Shown here: in pieces, positions 28,563-38,228 of the stretch
Numbering within the stretch: the first letter of the stretch is position 1
Layout of the letters: every line of letters starts with the position of its first letter
Source: an uncultured Clostridia bacterium
GTDB taxonomy: Bacteria; Bacillota; Clostridia; Oscillospirales; Ruminococcaceae
DNA length: 64,000 nt
Assembly: GCA_947584375.1 (NCBI GenBank)
Contig: CANPWL010000002.1
Coordinates: forward strand, 83,675-147,674
Direction of reading: 5' to 3'
Made by a program: the position numbers and the translations under genes
The notes under the pieces: model-generated
Databases searched by the model: none
Told to the model about the DNA's origin: nothing
What the model saw: the letters and a program-made list of their open reading frames with translations, nothing else

Positions 28563-29795
28563 CTACTTTTTAATTCTGATGATTGAATTTTTTGCAAAAA
28601 CTTTATCACATTCTAGAGATAATTTCATCATTGCATGATTAGCGGTATCTATTTCTTCATTTTTATCGTTATAAAGTTTATCGGCAGTAATTTTAACAGG
28701 TTCTTTACCGGGAGCTAAAATTTCAAGCTCGTCTCCCCTATTGAATTTATTTCGCTGAGTTGCATAAATCCTTCCGTCTTTACATTCATCTACCATCGCA
28801 ACAACGTCATATTCTCTGATATATCCGCTGTTTTCATAATACTGAGTATTTAATTGTTCATTAGGATGACCGAAAAAGAAACCTGTACAGTAGGCTCTAT
28901 GGCTCACTTTGTAGACTTCTTCTTTAATCCACAAAGGCAATTTATCATAATCATTAGGATTATTTTTAAAAAAATCAACAGCCAATCTATAAGCGTTTGT
29001 TACTACCGAAACATAATAAGCTGATTTGGCTCTTCCTTCGATTTTAAAGCTTTTAATTCCTGCCTTTGCAAGCTTGTCTAAATGCTCTATCATACACATA
29101 TCCTTCGCATTAAGAATATATGTTCCTTTTTTATCTTCAAATACAGGAAAAAACTGACCGTCACGTTTTTCCTCCATAAGGTGATAACCCCATCTGCACG
29201 GCTGTGCACACTCTCCCCTGTTTGCGTCACGATTTACTAAATAGCTTGACAAAAGACATCTTCCCGAAAAGCTTACGCACATTGCTCCGTGTACAAAGCA
29301 CTCAATATCCAAGTCCTTTGGGGTTTTTGATCTGATTTCAGCTATTTCATTCAGTGAAAGCTCTCTTGCCAGAACAACTCGCTTTGCTCCCATATTATAA
29401 AACTCGTTAGCAGTTACATAGTTTACAATTCCCGCCTGCGTGGAAATATGTATTTCCATATCAGGAGCATATTTTTTTATCAGTGAGAGTAGCCCTATAT
29501 CATTGACTATTACAGCATCGACTTTGGCATAAACTGCATTATCTATAAACTCTTTAAAGTATGGTATTTCATCATTATGAGGTAATGTATTACAGGTCAA
29601 ATATACCAAAACACCTCGTTTATGTGCGTTATCAACAGCAGTTTTTAATTCTGAATTGTCAAAATTTGATGAACCTGCTCTCATACCAAATGATTTTCCG
29701 CCGAGATATACAGCGTCAGCACCATAATCTAGTGCCGCTTCAAGCCTTTCCATATCGCCGGCCGGCGATAGAACCTCTAAATCGCTTAAATCCAT
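28563..29795 (-). CDS. U32-family peptidase
   Basis: A 410-residue protein of the collagenase-like U32 family, related to enzymes now known to act in tRNA hydroxylation or prephenate-dependent modification. The N-terminal LSPAGDMERLEAALDYGAD is characteristic. The U32 signature ECFVHGAMCVSFSGRCLLSSY-type cysteine motif lies near residue 165, followed by NRGECAQPCRWGY near residue 192. Its ATG overlaps the mltG stop codon (29795-29798), so the two are translationally coupled. Confidence 0.93.
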   Translation of the reverse strand: MDLSDLEVLSPAGDMERLEAALDYGADAVYLGGKSFGMRAGSSNFDNSELKTAVDNAHKRGVLVYLTCNTLPHNDEIPYFKEFIDNAVYAKVDAVIVNDIGLLSLIKKYAPDMEIHISTQAGIVNYVTANEFYNMGAKRVVLARELSLNEIAEIRSKTPKDLDIECFVHGAMCVSFSGRCLLSSYLVNRDANRGECAQPCRWGYHLMEEKRDGQFFPVFEDKKGTYILNAKDMCMIEHLDKLAKAGIKSFKIEGRAKSAYYVSVVTNAYRLAVDFFKNNPNDYDKLPLWIKEEVYKVSHRAYCTGFFFGHPNEQLNTQYYENSGYIREYDVVAMVDECKDGRIYATQRNKFNRGDELEILAPGKEPVKITADKLYNDKNEEIDTANHAMMKLSLECDKVFAKNSIIRIKK

Positions 29796-29796
29796 T

Positions 29797-31470
29797 TTAA
29801 TCAGCTAAACCTGCCTTTTTCAGATTCTTCTTATGTTTGGATAATGTTTTTGCAAAATAAGTCTTTTTAGTTTTTAAATTTGAACAGAAATACAGGTAAT
29901 CAGTTTTTTCGGGATTTAATACTGCATTAATTGCTTCAATCCCCGGATTACATACAGGTCCTGCAGGAAGTCCGTTTGCAACATAGGTATCATAAACATC
30001 CTTAAATGCATCAAGTTCACTTTCTGTATAAGCCTTTGAATTTTCGCCTTCAACTTTAATTACCTTTTTGTAGTATTCATCAGTTGCATCAGATTCAAGT
30101 CTTGGAAAGTTTGCTGGATCGTTTAATCTGTTCATAAACACAGAAGCTACCTTTGGCATATCTTTAACGGATCCTGCTTCTGCCTGAACGATAGACGCAA
30201 GTGTGATGACCTCATCCATTGTCATACCGTTTTCATGCATTTCAGCCTTCATACTATCTGTAAACTTAGAATTAAAATGCTCTCTTACAGTCTTTACAAT
30301 ATTATAGCTGGAATCGTCAAGGTAGAAATTATAGGTGTCAGGATAGAAATATCCCTCCATAGTATAGAATTTTTTATTGTTATTATCATCGATAAGGCTT
30401 TCATAATCAAAACCGAATTTCTCAGTATTAAAAGTATCAATTAAATCCTGATAATCTGCAATAACACCTTTTTCCTGCAATGATTTTGCTGCGTCAAGAA
30501 GTGTAATTCCTTCAGGGAAAATTATTGATACAGTTTCAAAAGACTCCCTTTGTTCTATTAATGCATCTATTTTATCAGCATATGAAGAATTTGGTTTAAG
30601 TTCAATATCACCCGGTTTCATCAAAGCTCCTGCATCTTTTAAGTTGACAATTAACTTAAACAAAAGTTTATTATCAATTATACCGGCGTCAATTAATTGC
30701 TGTGCAATTTCATCAGTATTTGAACCGTCTTTTATATTAAGCTTAATTATTTGGTCACTTTTGTTTATTCCCAGATATTCAAGACCAAGAGAAATTCCAA
30801 AGAACGCAAGAGTAACAGACGACAACAAAACAATAATCGTAACAATAAGCCCGGTAAAAATTGAACTATTTACTTTCACTTTTTTCTTTTTTCGTGATCC
30901 TTTTGATTTATTATTTGTTGATTTATGAATATTTTTACTCTCTGCAAAGTCATTTTTTGAATAATCGATATTCAAATTAAATTTTCCTTTAGAACTGTTA
31001 ATGCTATATGTTTCATCTTCATTTTTATTAATATTTTCAAAAACAGGTTCAGCAGACTCTTTTTCAACAATATTATTAACAGGATTAAGTTCTTCAGGAT
31101 TAATAGGTTCAGGGTTATTTTTTTTCAGCATAATTTCGTCAACACTGAGAGATAGATCATCTTCACTTGATGATATAATATTATCCTTTGATATGCCCTG
31201 AGAAACATTTCCTAAATTCTCATCTTTTTCGTTATGTACCGTGATGTCTTCATTTTCTTCGGCAGATTTTGCTGCGAGTTTTCTTATTTCAAGGTTAGTC
31301 AAAGTTACATCAGATGAGGCAACAACATTTTTACTTTTATCCTCGCCGATAACAGAATTAAGTGCTTCTGATGCCTTTTGGCTTTCGCTTAAAAAAGCGT
31401 CTAACTGAGAATCAATATCCATATCGTCATTATTTGTGATGTTGTTAAAATTTTTTTTCGATTCATCCAT
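29797..31470 (-). CDS. mltG: Endolytic murein transglycosylase MltG
   Basis: Membrane-anchored YceG-family lytic transglycosylase that cuts nascent glycan strands and so sets their length. The 557 residues include an unusually long, acidic, low-complexity cytosolic N-terminus (about 200 residues, Ser/Asn/Glu rich, ending in a lysine cluster), one transmembrane helix near residues 207-232, a LysM-like segment, and the YceG domain with SIVQAEAG near residue 424 (catalytic Glu) and GLPAGPVCNPG near residue 505. Typical MltG is 330-380 residues, so the cytosolic extension is lineage-specific. Confidence 0.93.
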   Translation of the reverse strand: MDESKKNFNNITNNDDMDIDSQLDAFLSESQKASEALNSVIGEDKSKNVVASSDVTLTNLEIRKLAAKSAEENEDITVHNEKDENLGNVSQGISKDNIISSSEDDLSLSVDEIMLKKNNPEPINPEELNPVNNIVEKESAEPVFENINKNEDETYSINSSKGKFNLNIDYSKNDFAESKNIHKSTNNKSKGSRKKKKVKVNSSIFTGLIVTIIVLLSSVTLAFFGISLGLEYLGINKSDQIIKLNIKDGSNTDEIAQQLIDAGIIDNKLLFKLIVNLKDAGALMKPGDIELKPNSSYADKIDALIEQRESFETVSIIFPEGITLLDAAKSLQEKGVIADYQDLIDTFNTEKFGFDYESLIDDNNNKKFYTMEGYFYPDTYNFYLDDSSYNIVKTVREHFNSKFTDSMKAEMHENGMTMDEVITLASIVQAEAGSVKDMPKVASVFMNRLNDPANFPRLESDATDEYYKKVIKVEGENSKAYTESELDAFKDVYDTYVANGLPAGPVCNPGIEAINAVLNPEKTDYLYFCSNLKTKKTYFAKTLSKHKKNLKKAGLAD

Positions 31471-31472
31471 TT

Positions 31473-32063
31473 TTACTTTCCACCTTTACACAGTATATTT
31501 TTATTTTCAGAGATTATCATATCAACAGCTATATCAGTATCAAGTCTTGGAAGTGTTTCCGTTATTAATTCTTCATAGCAAATGCCTATCTTAATTCCTA
31601 TGAAATCTTTTAAAAACCTGTCATAATATCCTTTTCCGTATCCCAGTCTAAAGCCCTGATTATCAAAGCTAAGTGCAGGAACAATGCAAACGTCACATTT
31701 ATCAAAGGATACATATTTTTCTCCTTCTATGCTGGGTTCTAAAATTGAAAAAGCACCTGAAATGAGATCTGAAAGAGAATTTATTCTGTAAAAAGTCATA
31801 GAATTGCTATTAATATCGCTCTTAGGAGCATAAACGGCTTTATCGGTCTTTATAAGTTTTTCTATAAGTTTTATTGTGTCGGCTTCGCTTCCTTTTGAAA
31901 CATAAGCACAAATATTTTTTGCTCTTTTAATTTCCTTAAGATTTATAAGTCTTTTTAATATTTTTCTGTTCTTTTCTTCTCTTTCAGTATTGCTAATGTT
32001 ATTTCGTCTTTCTAAAATATTTTTTCTAAGAATATTCTTTTTATACTGAATATCTATTTGCAT
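31473..32063 (-). CDS. 5-formyltetrahydrofolate cyclo-ligase
   Basis: ATP-dependent enzyme (MTHFS) that recycles 5-formyl-THF to methenyl-THF. The 196 residues show an N-terminal basic segment (KKNILRKNILERRNN), the substrate and ATP loops around YAPKSDINSNSMTFYRI, and the signature FRLGYGKGYYDRFLKD near residue 135. The start overlaps the DJ-1 stop by 10 bases, and mltG follows 2 bp after the stop, in a tightly packed operon. Confidence 0.95.
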   Translation of the reverse strand: MQIDIQYKKNILRKNILERRNNISNTEREEKNRKILKRLINLKEIKRAKNICAYVSKGSEADTIKLIEKLIKTDKAVYAPKSDINSNSMTFYRINSLSDLISGAFSILEPSIEGEKYVSFDKCDVCIVPALSFDNQGFRLGYGKGYYDRFLKDFIGIKIGICYEELITETLPRLDTDIAVDMIISENKNILCKGGK

Positions 32064-32596
32064 TGAAGTGACGCCTCAAGAGATTCGGATTTATCCTTTG
32101 ATACTAATATTTCAACTAACTTAAGTCCGAATTTAATTGCTGCACCTGCACCCTTAGCAGTAGTTATTTTCTCATCATTTATAACGAGTTCACCTGAATA
32201 ACAAGCTTTACCGAGTTCATTTTCAAATCCGGGGAAGCAAGTTGCAGTTTTTCCATCTAAAATTCCCTTATGTCCAAGAATTGACGGTGCGGCACATATT
32301 GCAGAAATGTATTTATTGTTATCTGTACAAAAATCAATTGCTTTCTGAACATTTTCATTTTCTTCAAGATTAACAGTACCAGGCATACCTCCCGGAAGGA
32401 TTATCATTTCTAAATTATTATCAAGTTTTATCTCTTTTGAATCTAAATCAGTGATTACCGGAATCCCATGAGCACCTCTGATTATATTAGAACCTATACC
32501 CACTGTTTTTATCTCAACATCAGCTCTCCTTAGTATGTCAACAGGTGCAAGCGCTTCAATCTCTTCAAAGCCGTTAGCTAAAAAAACATATACCAT
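32054..32596 (-). CDS. DJ-1/PfpI-family protein
   Basis: A 180-residue glutamine-amidotransferase-like protein of the DJ-1/ThiJ/YajL group. The conserved Glu lies in NGFEEIEALAP near residue 11, and the nucleophile-elbow cysteine in YISAICAAPSILG near residue 100. Members act as glyoxalase or deglycase-like stress proteins, or have no firmly known activity. It belongs to the run DJ-1 - cyclo-ligase - mltG - U32. Confidence 0.92.
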   Translation of the reverse strand: MVYVFLANGFEEIEALAPVDILRRADVEIKTVGIGSNIIRGAHGIPVITDLDSKEIKLDNNLEMIILPGGMPGTVNLEENENVQKAIDFCTDNNKYISAICAAPSILGHKGILDGKTATCFPGFENELGKACYSGELVINDEKITTAKGAGAAIKFGLKLVEILVSKDKSESLEASLQCK

Positions 32597-32633
32597 ATTT
32601 CTAATTTCCTTTCTAATCTTTATTAAATATTTA

Positions 32634-33527
32634 TCAGCCTTTTTTAAAAGTTACCATATGCTTTTCAAGTTGAAAGCAGGGATTGTAAGAGCGTTTGGAT
32701 TTTCTCAGACCCTCTATTCCCAAATCCTCTTCCCTGTTTATGTATTTCAAATCAAATGCATTTGCCTTTGCAAATTCATTACATAGAGTAGGATATGCAC
32801 CGTTTATATCGCTTGAAGCCTTTTCAATGTGGACAACTAAAGTATTGGAGTTGAGCTGTTCTCCTATTGTTACACCTACAATTTTATCGTTCTGATATAA
32901 TACTCCGCCTTTAAGATTCATATATTCAAAGTTGTTAAAAAATGTATTAATAGCAAACTGTTCTACAATTGCTGAAAAATCATCCGTATCAGTTCTTTTA
33001 TTATATCTGTCAGTAATATATTTAATACAGTCGTCAAACAAATTAGGGGTAAGTTCTTTATATTCCCACGGTTGTTTTTTGAAATTGCTTATATGGTTTC
33101 TCTTAGAATGATACTTTTTTCCTCTGAGATTTATCAAATCTTCCGCATTGTATATATAATCATAATAGTCAGGATCAGATTTAATATTTTCAATTTTATC
33201 ATTAAAAACATCTTTGAGAAATTCTAAATTTTTAGTGGTTACTGAAGACATAACGAATTTTTTCCCTAATTCATTACAGTACTTGTTAAACAAATTTATA
33301 AGTTCTAAAATGTCCCCTTCGCCGGCAGGATAAGTTAAGTAAACATTTTCATCATCCTGTGTTGAAATCAGATAATAATCCTTATATCTTGAAATAACTG
33401 AATCACTAAGCCTTCTCCATGCCACATTATTAGCAAATGAGTATTCACAACCCATAAAATCAGATTTTGCTAATAGTTCGTCAATCCAAGGTTTGTCACT
33501 TAATTCAATTTCTCTAAAGTCAAACAT
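32634..33527 (-). CDS. DUF2156 (GNAT-like aminoacyltransferase fold) protein
   Basis: A 297-residue protein resembling the C-terminal domain of phosphatidylglycerol lysyltransferases: N-terminal FREIELSDKPWIDEL, central YHSKRNHISNFKK near residue 140, and YINREEDLGIEGLRKSKRSYNP near the C-terminus. No membrane segments are present, unlike full-length MprF, so it is the soluble form of unknown acceptor. ATG follows GAAGGA. Downstream of the tmk-like gene by 21 bp. Confidence 0.85.
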   Translation of the reverse strand: MFDFREIELSDKPWIDELLAKSDFMGCEYSFANNVAWRRLSDSVISRYKDYYLISTQDDENVYLTYPAGEGDILELINLFNKYCNELGKKFVMSSVTTKNLEFLKDVFNDKIENIKSDPDYYDYIYNAEDLINLRGKKYHSKRNHISNFKKQPWEYKELTPNLFDDCIKYITDRYNKRTDTDDFSAIVEQFAINTFFNNFEYMNLKGGVLYQNDKIVGVTIGEQLNSNTLVVHIEKASSDINGAYPTLCNEFAKANAFDLKYINREEDLGIEGLRKSKRSYNPCFQLEKHMVTFKKG

Positions 33528-33548
33528 CTTATCCTTCTTTTCATAATT

Positions 33549-34214
33549 TTATTTAAGTTTCTGTATTTCGTTTATAATTTTATTTGTTATATTATCAATA
33601 GAAATCGGATTATTCCCTTCAGCACATTTAATTATTTTCCAGTTTTGATGTTTGGCAGTATAGAGTGCAGTTTCGCGACAATTCTTTAGATACTCAACAT
33701 CAATCTCATGAATATCCTTTTTGTTTTCATCACCGTTGTATCTTTTACTAAGAAGCTTTTGAGAGATCTCAATGGGCATATCAAGAAATATAACCAAATC
33801 AGGTTTGGGTAAGCCAAGCTTTTTATACTCATAATCAGACAGCCATTTAAGATATTCATCCCACTCGCTTTTATCACATTTAACCATCTGATATATTGCA
33901 TTTGACGTTACATATCTGCTTGCCAGTATTAATTTCCCGCTATTATATGCGTCTTCCCAATAAAGCTTAAAACTTGCATATCTGTCAACAGCATAAAAGC
34001 TTGAAGCTGCATAAGCATTTACATCCTTAGCATTTTTAGAAAAATCCCCATTGAGATACATCTTAACTAAAGCTGAAGATGGTTTATCATAGTCAGGAAA
34101 GCTTATTGACTTATGTGGAATATTATTTTGTTCAAGAATACTATCAATTATTTCAAATTGAGTAGATTTTCCGCTTCCGTCCAATCCCTCAATAACTACA
34201 AGCTTATTATGCAT
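33549..34214 (-). CDS. Thymidylate kinase-like protein
   Basis: A 221-residue P-loop nucleotide kinase resembling dTMP kinase, which makes dTDP. The P-loop is IEGLDGSGKST near residue 8, the DRY-type motif is AVDRYASFK near residue 85, and SRYVTSNAIYQM follows near residue 108. An ATG at 34241 lies inside the leader hairpin, only 2 nt from GGAG; the ATG at 34214 is the likely start. It sits next to thyX, consistent with dTTP synthesis. It is more divergent than standard Tmk, so the name is given as like. Confidence 0.82.
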   Translation of the reverse strand: MHNKLVVIEGLDGSGKSTQFEIIDSILEQNNIPHKSISFPDYDKPSSALVKMYLNGDFSKNAKDVNAYAASSFYAVDRYASFKLYWEDAYNSGKLILASRYVTSNAIYQMVKCDKSEWDEYLKWLSDYEYKKLGLPKPDLVIFLDMPIEISQKLLSKRYNGDENKKDIHEIDVEYLKNCRETALYTAKHQNWKIIKCAEGNNPISIDNITNKIINEIQKLK

Positions 34215-34224
34215 TTCAGTAATT

Positions 34225-34250
34225 ATGCTCCGCTGAAGCATATCTCCTTT
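34225..34250 (-). promoter_or_regulatory. SD-hairpin leader of the tmk-like gene
   Basis: On the minus strand AAAGGAGA (34250-34243) is followed by the hairpin ATGCTTC-AGC-GGAGCAT (34241-34225), with the start ATG 10 nt after the stem. The 3' arm GGAGC lies 12 nt before the ATG. Confidence 0.7.
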
Positions 34251-34267
34251 TGATATTTTTACATTTA

Positions 34268-35053
34268 TTATACTTTTGAAGACTCATTTTCTAGTTTAAG
34301 ATTTTGATAAAATTCCTTAACCTCTTTCATTCTACCGCAGGTCATATTACCCTCGGCACACTTCCCTCTTACACATTCGGGACCGGCATTTCTAAATATT
34401 GCAGGAGCCGCTTTATAACAAAGTCTAAGCATTTCGTCAGCAAGAGCTTTTATTTCCCATTGCGCTCTCGAGCAACATCTAAGCTTGAAAAAATTCAAAA
34501 GGCTTCTTGCGTTCATAGTCATAATCATTTTTGTATCACAAGCATTTGGAAGAACAAATCTAGCGTCCTCAATAGCCTTTTTTTGAGCTTTCTTTACAGC
34601 CTCTTTATCGCTGATACCTTCTTCAATAAAAGTTTTATAGTGCTTTTCTTTAAGAATATCAGCAAGCTTATTATAACTGGAAATAGCAGAATCCATCTGC
34701 TTGTTAAACTCCTCTAAAGCCTCCGGGATTGCAGAGATTTCAGGCGGAGTTACAAATTCATAATTCTTTTCTTCAACATATCTCTGACTTTGTACAGAAA
34801 AAGAAGCAATCCTATGTCTGGTTATCTGTGCTAATAATGCTCGTGAAACCCCTTCAATTCCAAAGGTAAAAGTAATATGTTCAATAGGACTTTGATGTCC
34901 TACATCGGAAAGCATTTTAAGAAAATCTATTGTTTTTTCTTCAGTAAGTCCATCTAACAAAGTATCGATATCCGAGCTAGCATAGCACAATTTTGCAGCG
35001 GCTGCAACTGTTTTTTCCGGCTCCGGAGTATGTGTGAGTAAAGTAACTTTCAT
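34268..35053 (-). CDS. thyX: FAD-dependent thymidylate synthase
   Basis: Flavin-dependent alternative to ThyA: methylates dUMP to dTMP using methylenetetrahydrofolate and NADPH. The diagnostic RHRx7S motif is present (RHRIASFSVQS, about residues 79-89), along with SPIEHITFTF near residue 55 and the C-terminal cysteine-rich segment around GPECVRGKC. At 261 residues it is normal in length. It lies upstream of the tmk-like gene, forming a dTTP-supply pair. Confidence 0.97.
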   Translation of the reverse strand: MKVTLLTHTPEPEKTVAAAAKLCYASSDIDTLLDGLTEEKTIDFLKMLSDVGHQSPIEHITFTFGIEGVSRALLAQITRHRIASFSVQSQRYVEEKNYEFVTPPEISAIPEALEEFNKQMDSAISSYNKLADILKEKHYKTFIEEGISDKEAVKKAQKKAIEDARFVLPNACDTKMIMTMNARSLLNFFKLRCCSRAQWEIKALADEMLRLCYKAAPAIFRNAGPECVRGKCAEGNMTCGRMKEVKEFYQNLKLENESSKV

Positions 35054-35117
35054 TTTTATATCAGTCCTTGTATAAAGTTAATTAATTATATCATTTCACA
35101 AGATAAAAGTCAAATAA

Positions 35118-35153
35118 AGCAAAAATCGGCAAGATAATAATCTTACCGATTTT
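35118..35153 (-). terminator. Terminator of the spoIIIA-recN block
   Basis: A 14-bp stem with one mismatch (AAAATCGG-AAGAT arms, loop of 4) is followed on the minus strand by a T-run, directly after the recN stop. Confidence 0.8.
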
Positions 35154-35156
35154 ATA

Positions 35157-36818
35157 TTAAGTATGCTTTATACTATTCAGCATTTCCTCAGCACTTGCAA
35201 GAGTTTTTTCAGAAATATTTTCACCGCTGATAATTCTTGCTATTTCACGTTTTCTGTCCTCAAGCGATGTTAATTCATAAACATAGGTTTTAGTTTTTCC
35301 GTTTTCCTCTTTCTTTTCAATAAGCATATGCGTATCGCCGGATACGGCTATTTGTGCCAAGTGAGTTACGCATATAACCTGTCTGTTTCTTGATATCTCA
35401 TGAAGCTTTGTTCCTATTTTTTGCGCTGCACGTCCGCTTACGCCAGTGTCTATCTCATCAAATATCATTGTAGGCGTATTATCCTTTTCGGCTATTGCAC
35501 TTTTAAGAGCAAGCATAATGCGAGATAATTCTCCGCCAGAAGCAATTTTAGCAATAGGTTTTGCTGTTTCTCCTAAATTTGCGGATATCAAGAATTCTAT
35601 ATTATCCATTCCGTGAATTGTCAGCTTGCCTTTTACATTGGCAATCTCCAGTTTGACATTAGGCATATTTAGAAATTCAAGTTCAGAGGTTACTTGATTG
35701 ATAAATCTTTTTCCTGCTTGTTCTCTTTTTTGAGATAGAATTTTGGCTTTTTTTGATGTTTCTTCAAGGATTTCATCTCTTTTAGTTCTCAAATTATCTA
35801 TATCGTTGTCGTCACCTGTCAAAATGTCAAGTTCTTTTACTGATTCATCAAGTCTGTTAAATACATCTGATAGACTTGGTCCGTATTTTTTCTTAATGTT
35901 TATTATATTGTCGTTTCTTGCTGAAATATATGCAAATCTTTCAGGGTCAACATCAAGATTGGACATGATGTGACTTAACTCTCCGGATATATCGTCAATC
36001 TCAATTCTTGCTGATTTGATTCTATCAATAATGGGTTCCAAATTTGGCAGAATATCTGAATAGTTTTCCAAAGCGTCAACAGAGCTGAAAAGTTTGTTGT
36101 TTATTCCTTCATCATTTTCAATTAGGTCAATAACCTCATTTACAGCGAGTCTTACTTCAACAGAGTTATTTGACAATGTAAACTCTGCTTCAACATCTTC
36201 GTCCTCATTTTCCTTTAAATCAAGAGAGGATATTTCATCTACAATTCTTTTTAGCTCTTGTATTCTTTCTATTTTATTTTGCTGACTTAATGAAACCTGT
36301 TTTATCTGTTTCGAAACAGCCTGAAGATTTCTAAATGACTTCTGATAATCATCAAGATCCTGCTCTAGATTTCCGAAAGCGTCAAGTATTTCAATATGCT
36401 TCTGCGGAGACAATAGGATCTGACTGTCGTGCTGTCCGTGTACGTTAACCAAAAGCGCTCCAAGTTCTTTGAGCATAGAGAGATTGACAGGTCTTGAATT
36501 TATACGTGCCACACTTCCCCCATCGGCAGAAATTTCCCGGGAAATAATGAGCTCTCCATCGCTGTCAAATCCGTTTTCGGAAAGCAATGCCGAAACTTCA
36601 TCTGATATATTATTAAATACTGCTGAAATAACTGCTTTTTTAGTGCCTGACCGAACAATATCTTTAGTTATACGCTGACCCAGTACTGCATTAATTCCAT
36701 TTATTAAAATAGATTTTCCTGCTCCGGTTTCGCCGGTAAATACATTCAATTTATTTCCGAATGTTATTACAGATTTTTCAATAACAGCAAGATTCTCTAT
36801 ATATAGTTCCGTGAGCAT
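35157..36818 (-). CDS. recN: DNA repair protein RecN
   Basis: A 553-residue SMC-like ATPase that acts early in double-strand-break repair. Walker A is VFTGETGAGKSILINGI near residue 28; a long coiled coil follows (about residues 150-370); the ABC signature IASGGELSRIMLALK lies near residue 434; Walker B TMIFDEIDTGVSGRAA lies near residue 462. ATG follows GGGAGA. It is the last gene of the block, after argR, as in other Firmicutes. Confidence 0.97.
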   Translation of the reverse strand: MLTELYIENLAVIEKSVITFGNKLNVFTGETGAGKSILINGINAVLGQRITKDIVRSGTKKAVISAVFNNISDEVSALLSENGFDSDGELIISREISADGGSVARINSRPVNLSMLKELGALLVNVHGQHDSQILLSPQKHIEILDAFGNLEQDLDDYQKSFRNLQAVSKQIKQVSLSQQNKIERIQELKRIVDEISSLDLKENEDEDVEAEFTLSNNSVEVRLAVNEVIDLIENDEGINNKLFSSVDALENYSDILPNLEPIIDRIKSARIEIDDISGELSHIMSNLDVDPERFAYISARNDNIINIKKKYGPSLSDVFNRLDESVKELDILTGDDNDIDNLRTKRDEILEETSKKAKILSQKREQAGKRFINQVTSELEFLNMPNVKLEIANVKGKLTIHGMDNIEFLISANLGETAKPIAKIASGGELSRIMLALKSAIAEKDNTPTMIFDEIDTGVSGRAAQKIGTKLHEISRNRQVICVTHLAQIAVSGDTHMLIEKKEENGKTKTYVYELTSLEDRKREIARIISGENISEKTLASAEEMLNSIKHT

Positions 36819-36864
36819 TGATACTCAATCTCCCTTTCATAATTTTAAAAGACCTATCTTAAAG

Positions 36865-37329
36865 CTATCCAATAAGATAACTGTTAAGTAATCCTACAAA
36901 TTCTATGGCAAAAGATTCGCTCTTTAACACAACAAATATAGTATCGTCTCCGGCAATCGTACCCACAACTGATTCAAAATCAGCACTGTCCAGCTTTGCA
37001 CAAACTGCCTGTGCCATTCCTGCATTACACTTTATAACAACAATATTTATTGCAAAGCTTACTGATACGACCGCCTCATTAAAAATAGTTTTTAAAAGCT
37101 CCAGAGGACTTTTCCCCTTATCTCTTATATTGCTGGGAATATCGTATTTGTAAATACCGTCAGCAGAAACAGTTTTAATTAAGGAAAGTTCCTTGATATC
37201 TCTTGATATTGTAGCCTGTGTCGCAGCAAATCCATAATCTTTGAGCTTTTTTTGAAGTTGCTGCTGTGTAGAAATATTACTGTTTGCAATAATATTTAAT
37301 ATTGTCTTTTGACGTCTTTCCTTAGACAT
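36865..37329 (-). CDS. argR: Arginine repressor ArgR/AhrC
   Basis: Hexameric, arginine-responsive regulator of arginine biosynthesis and catabolism. The 154 residues include an N-terminal winged helix (STQQQLQKKLKDYGFAATQATISRDIKEL, about residues 19-47) and a C-terminal oligomerisation and arginine-binding domain with GTIAGDDTIFVVL near residue 125 (the GTIAGDDT motif). It lies between nadK and recN, a conserved Firmicutes position. Confidence 0.96.
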   Translation of the reverse strand: MSKERRQKTILNIIANSNISTQQQLQKKLKDYGFAATQATISRDIKELSLIKTVSADGIYKYDIPSNIRDKGKSPLELLKTIFNEAVVSVSFAINIVVIKCNAGMAQAVCAKLDSADFESVVGTIAGDDTIFVVLKSESFAIEFVGLLNSYLIG

Positions 37330-37331
37330 TA

Positions 37332-38210
37332 TTATTTATCCTCCATAACAGCTTTTAAAGGACGCATAAGCTTTGAGTTAACTGAATCAAAAAAGCTTCC
37401 GCCCTTTATATCAATTAGTTTAATAAATTTATCAGATGTAGAAATTGTTAAAATATCTTTAGAAGATATATCATCCTTAGTTATACCGTCAACCGAAAGA
37501 CCAAAGTATTCGCCGGTGTTTGTAAAAAACTTAACTGCCAGTTCAGAAGACTTTGCAAATACCATTGTTCTCGACAAAAGAGAATGAGGACAGATAGGAG
37601 TAAACTCAATACATTCCATATCAGGTTCTATTATCGGACCTCCGGCTGAAAGAGAGTAAGCGGTTGCACCTGTTGGTGTTGAAAAAATCAAACCGTCAGC
37701 TCTTATTGAAGATACGATTTTATTCGATTTTGAAACTTCAAAATCAGAGATTTTACTATGAGGAGGCTTTGAAACAACTATGTCATTCAATGCAGTAAAG
37801 GTTTTTTTTCTTCCATCTTGTTTTGTTACTGCACCGTCAAGCATAATTCTTTTTTGGATAACATAATCTCCTGTGCAAAGATTCTCCAAAAGTTCAAGTT
37901 CATTATGCTCAAGAGTACACATAAAGCCAAGGCGTCCGCAATTAAGACCAAGAATCGGTTTTTCATATTTTGATGCAACTGAAGATGCTTTCAATATTGT
38001 TCCGTCACCGCCAACAGCCAATATTACATCGCATTGTGATACAAGTTTATCCTCACGAGAAAATTCTATAAAATTAATGTCAGAAAAATCTGACTGATAT
38101 TTATTTGACATAGAAAGTTCCGCTTTATTTTTTCTAAGTATATCTGCAGCCTTGCGTATATAAATTTCACTATTATCCTTTTTCAAATTGGGTAATATAT
38201 AAATATTCAA
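37332..38210 (-). CDS. nadK: NAD kinase
   Basis: Phosphorylates NAD to NADP. The 292-residue protein has the GGDGT motif (ILAVGGDGTILKA, near residue 66), the NCGRLGFM segment near residue 93, and FSTPTGATAYSLSAGGPII near residue 178. The start is a TTG at 38210 behind AAGGAGGA. It lies between tlyA and argR. Confidence 0.96.
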   Translation of the reverse strand: MNIYILPNLKKDNSEIYIRKAADILRKNKAELSMSNKYQSDFSDINFIEFSREDKLVSQCDVILAVGGDGTILKASSVASKYEKPILGLNCGRLGFMCTLEHNELELLENLCTGDYVIQKRIMLDGAVTKQDGRKKTFTALNDIVVSKPPHSKISDFEVSKSNKIVSSIRADGLIFSTPTGATAYSLSAGGPIIEPDMECIEFTPICPHSLLSRTMVFAKSSELAVKFFTNTGEYFGLSVDGITKDDISSKDILTISTSDKFIKLIDIKGGSFFDSVNSKLMRPLKAVMEDK

Positions 38211-38228
38211 CAGATTTTCCTCCTTATT

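Noticed and set aside
34215..34241. Upstream ATG at 34241 as the start of the tmk-like gene
   Set aside because: It lies 2 nt from GGAG and within the hairpin arm; the ATG at 34214 fits the leader design and the P-loop kinase N-terminus.
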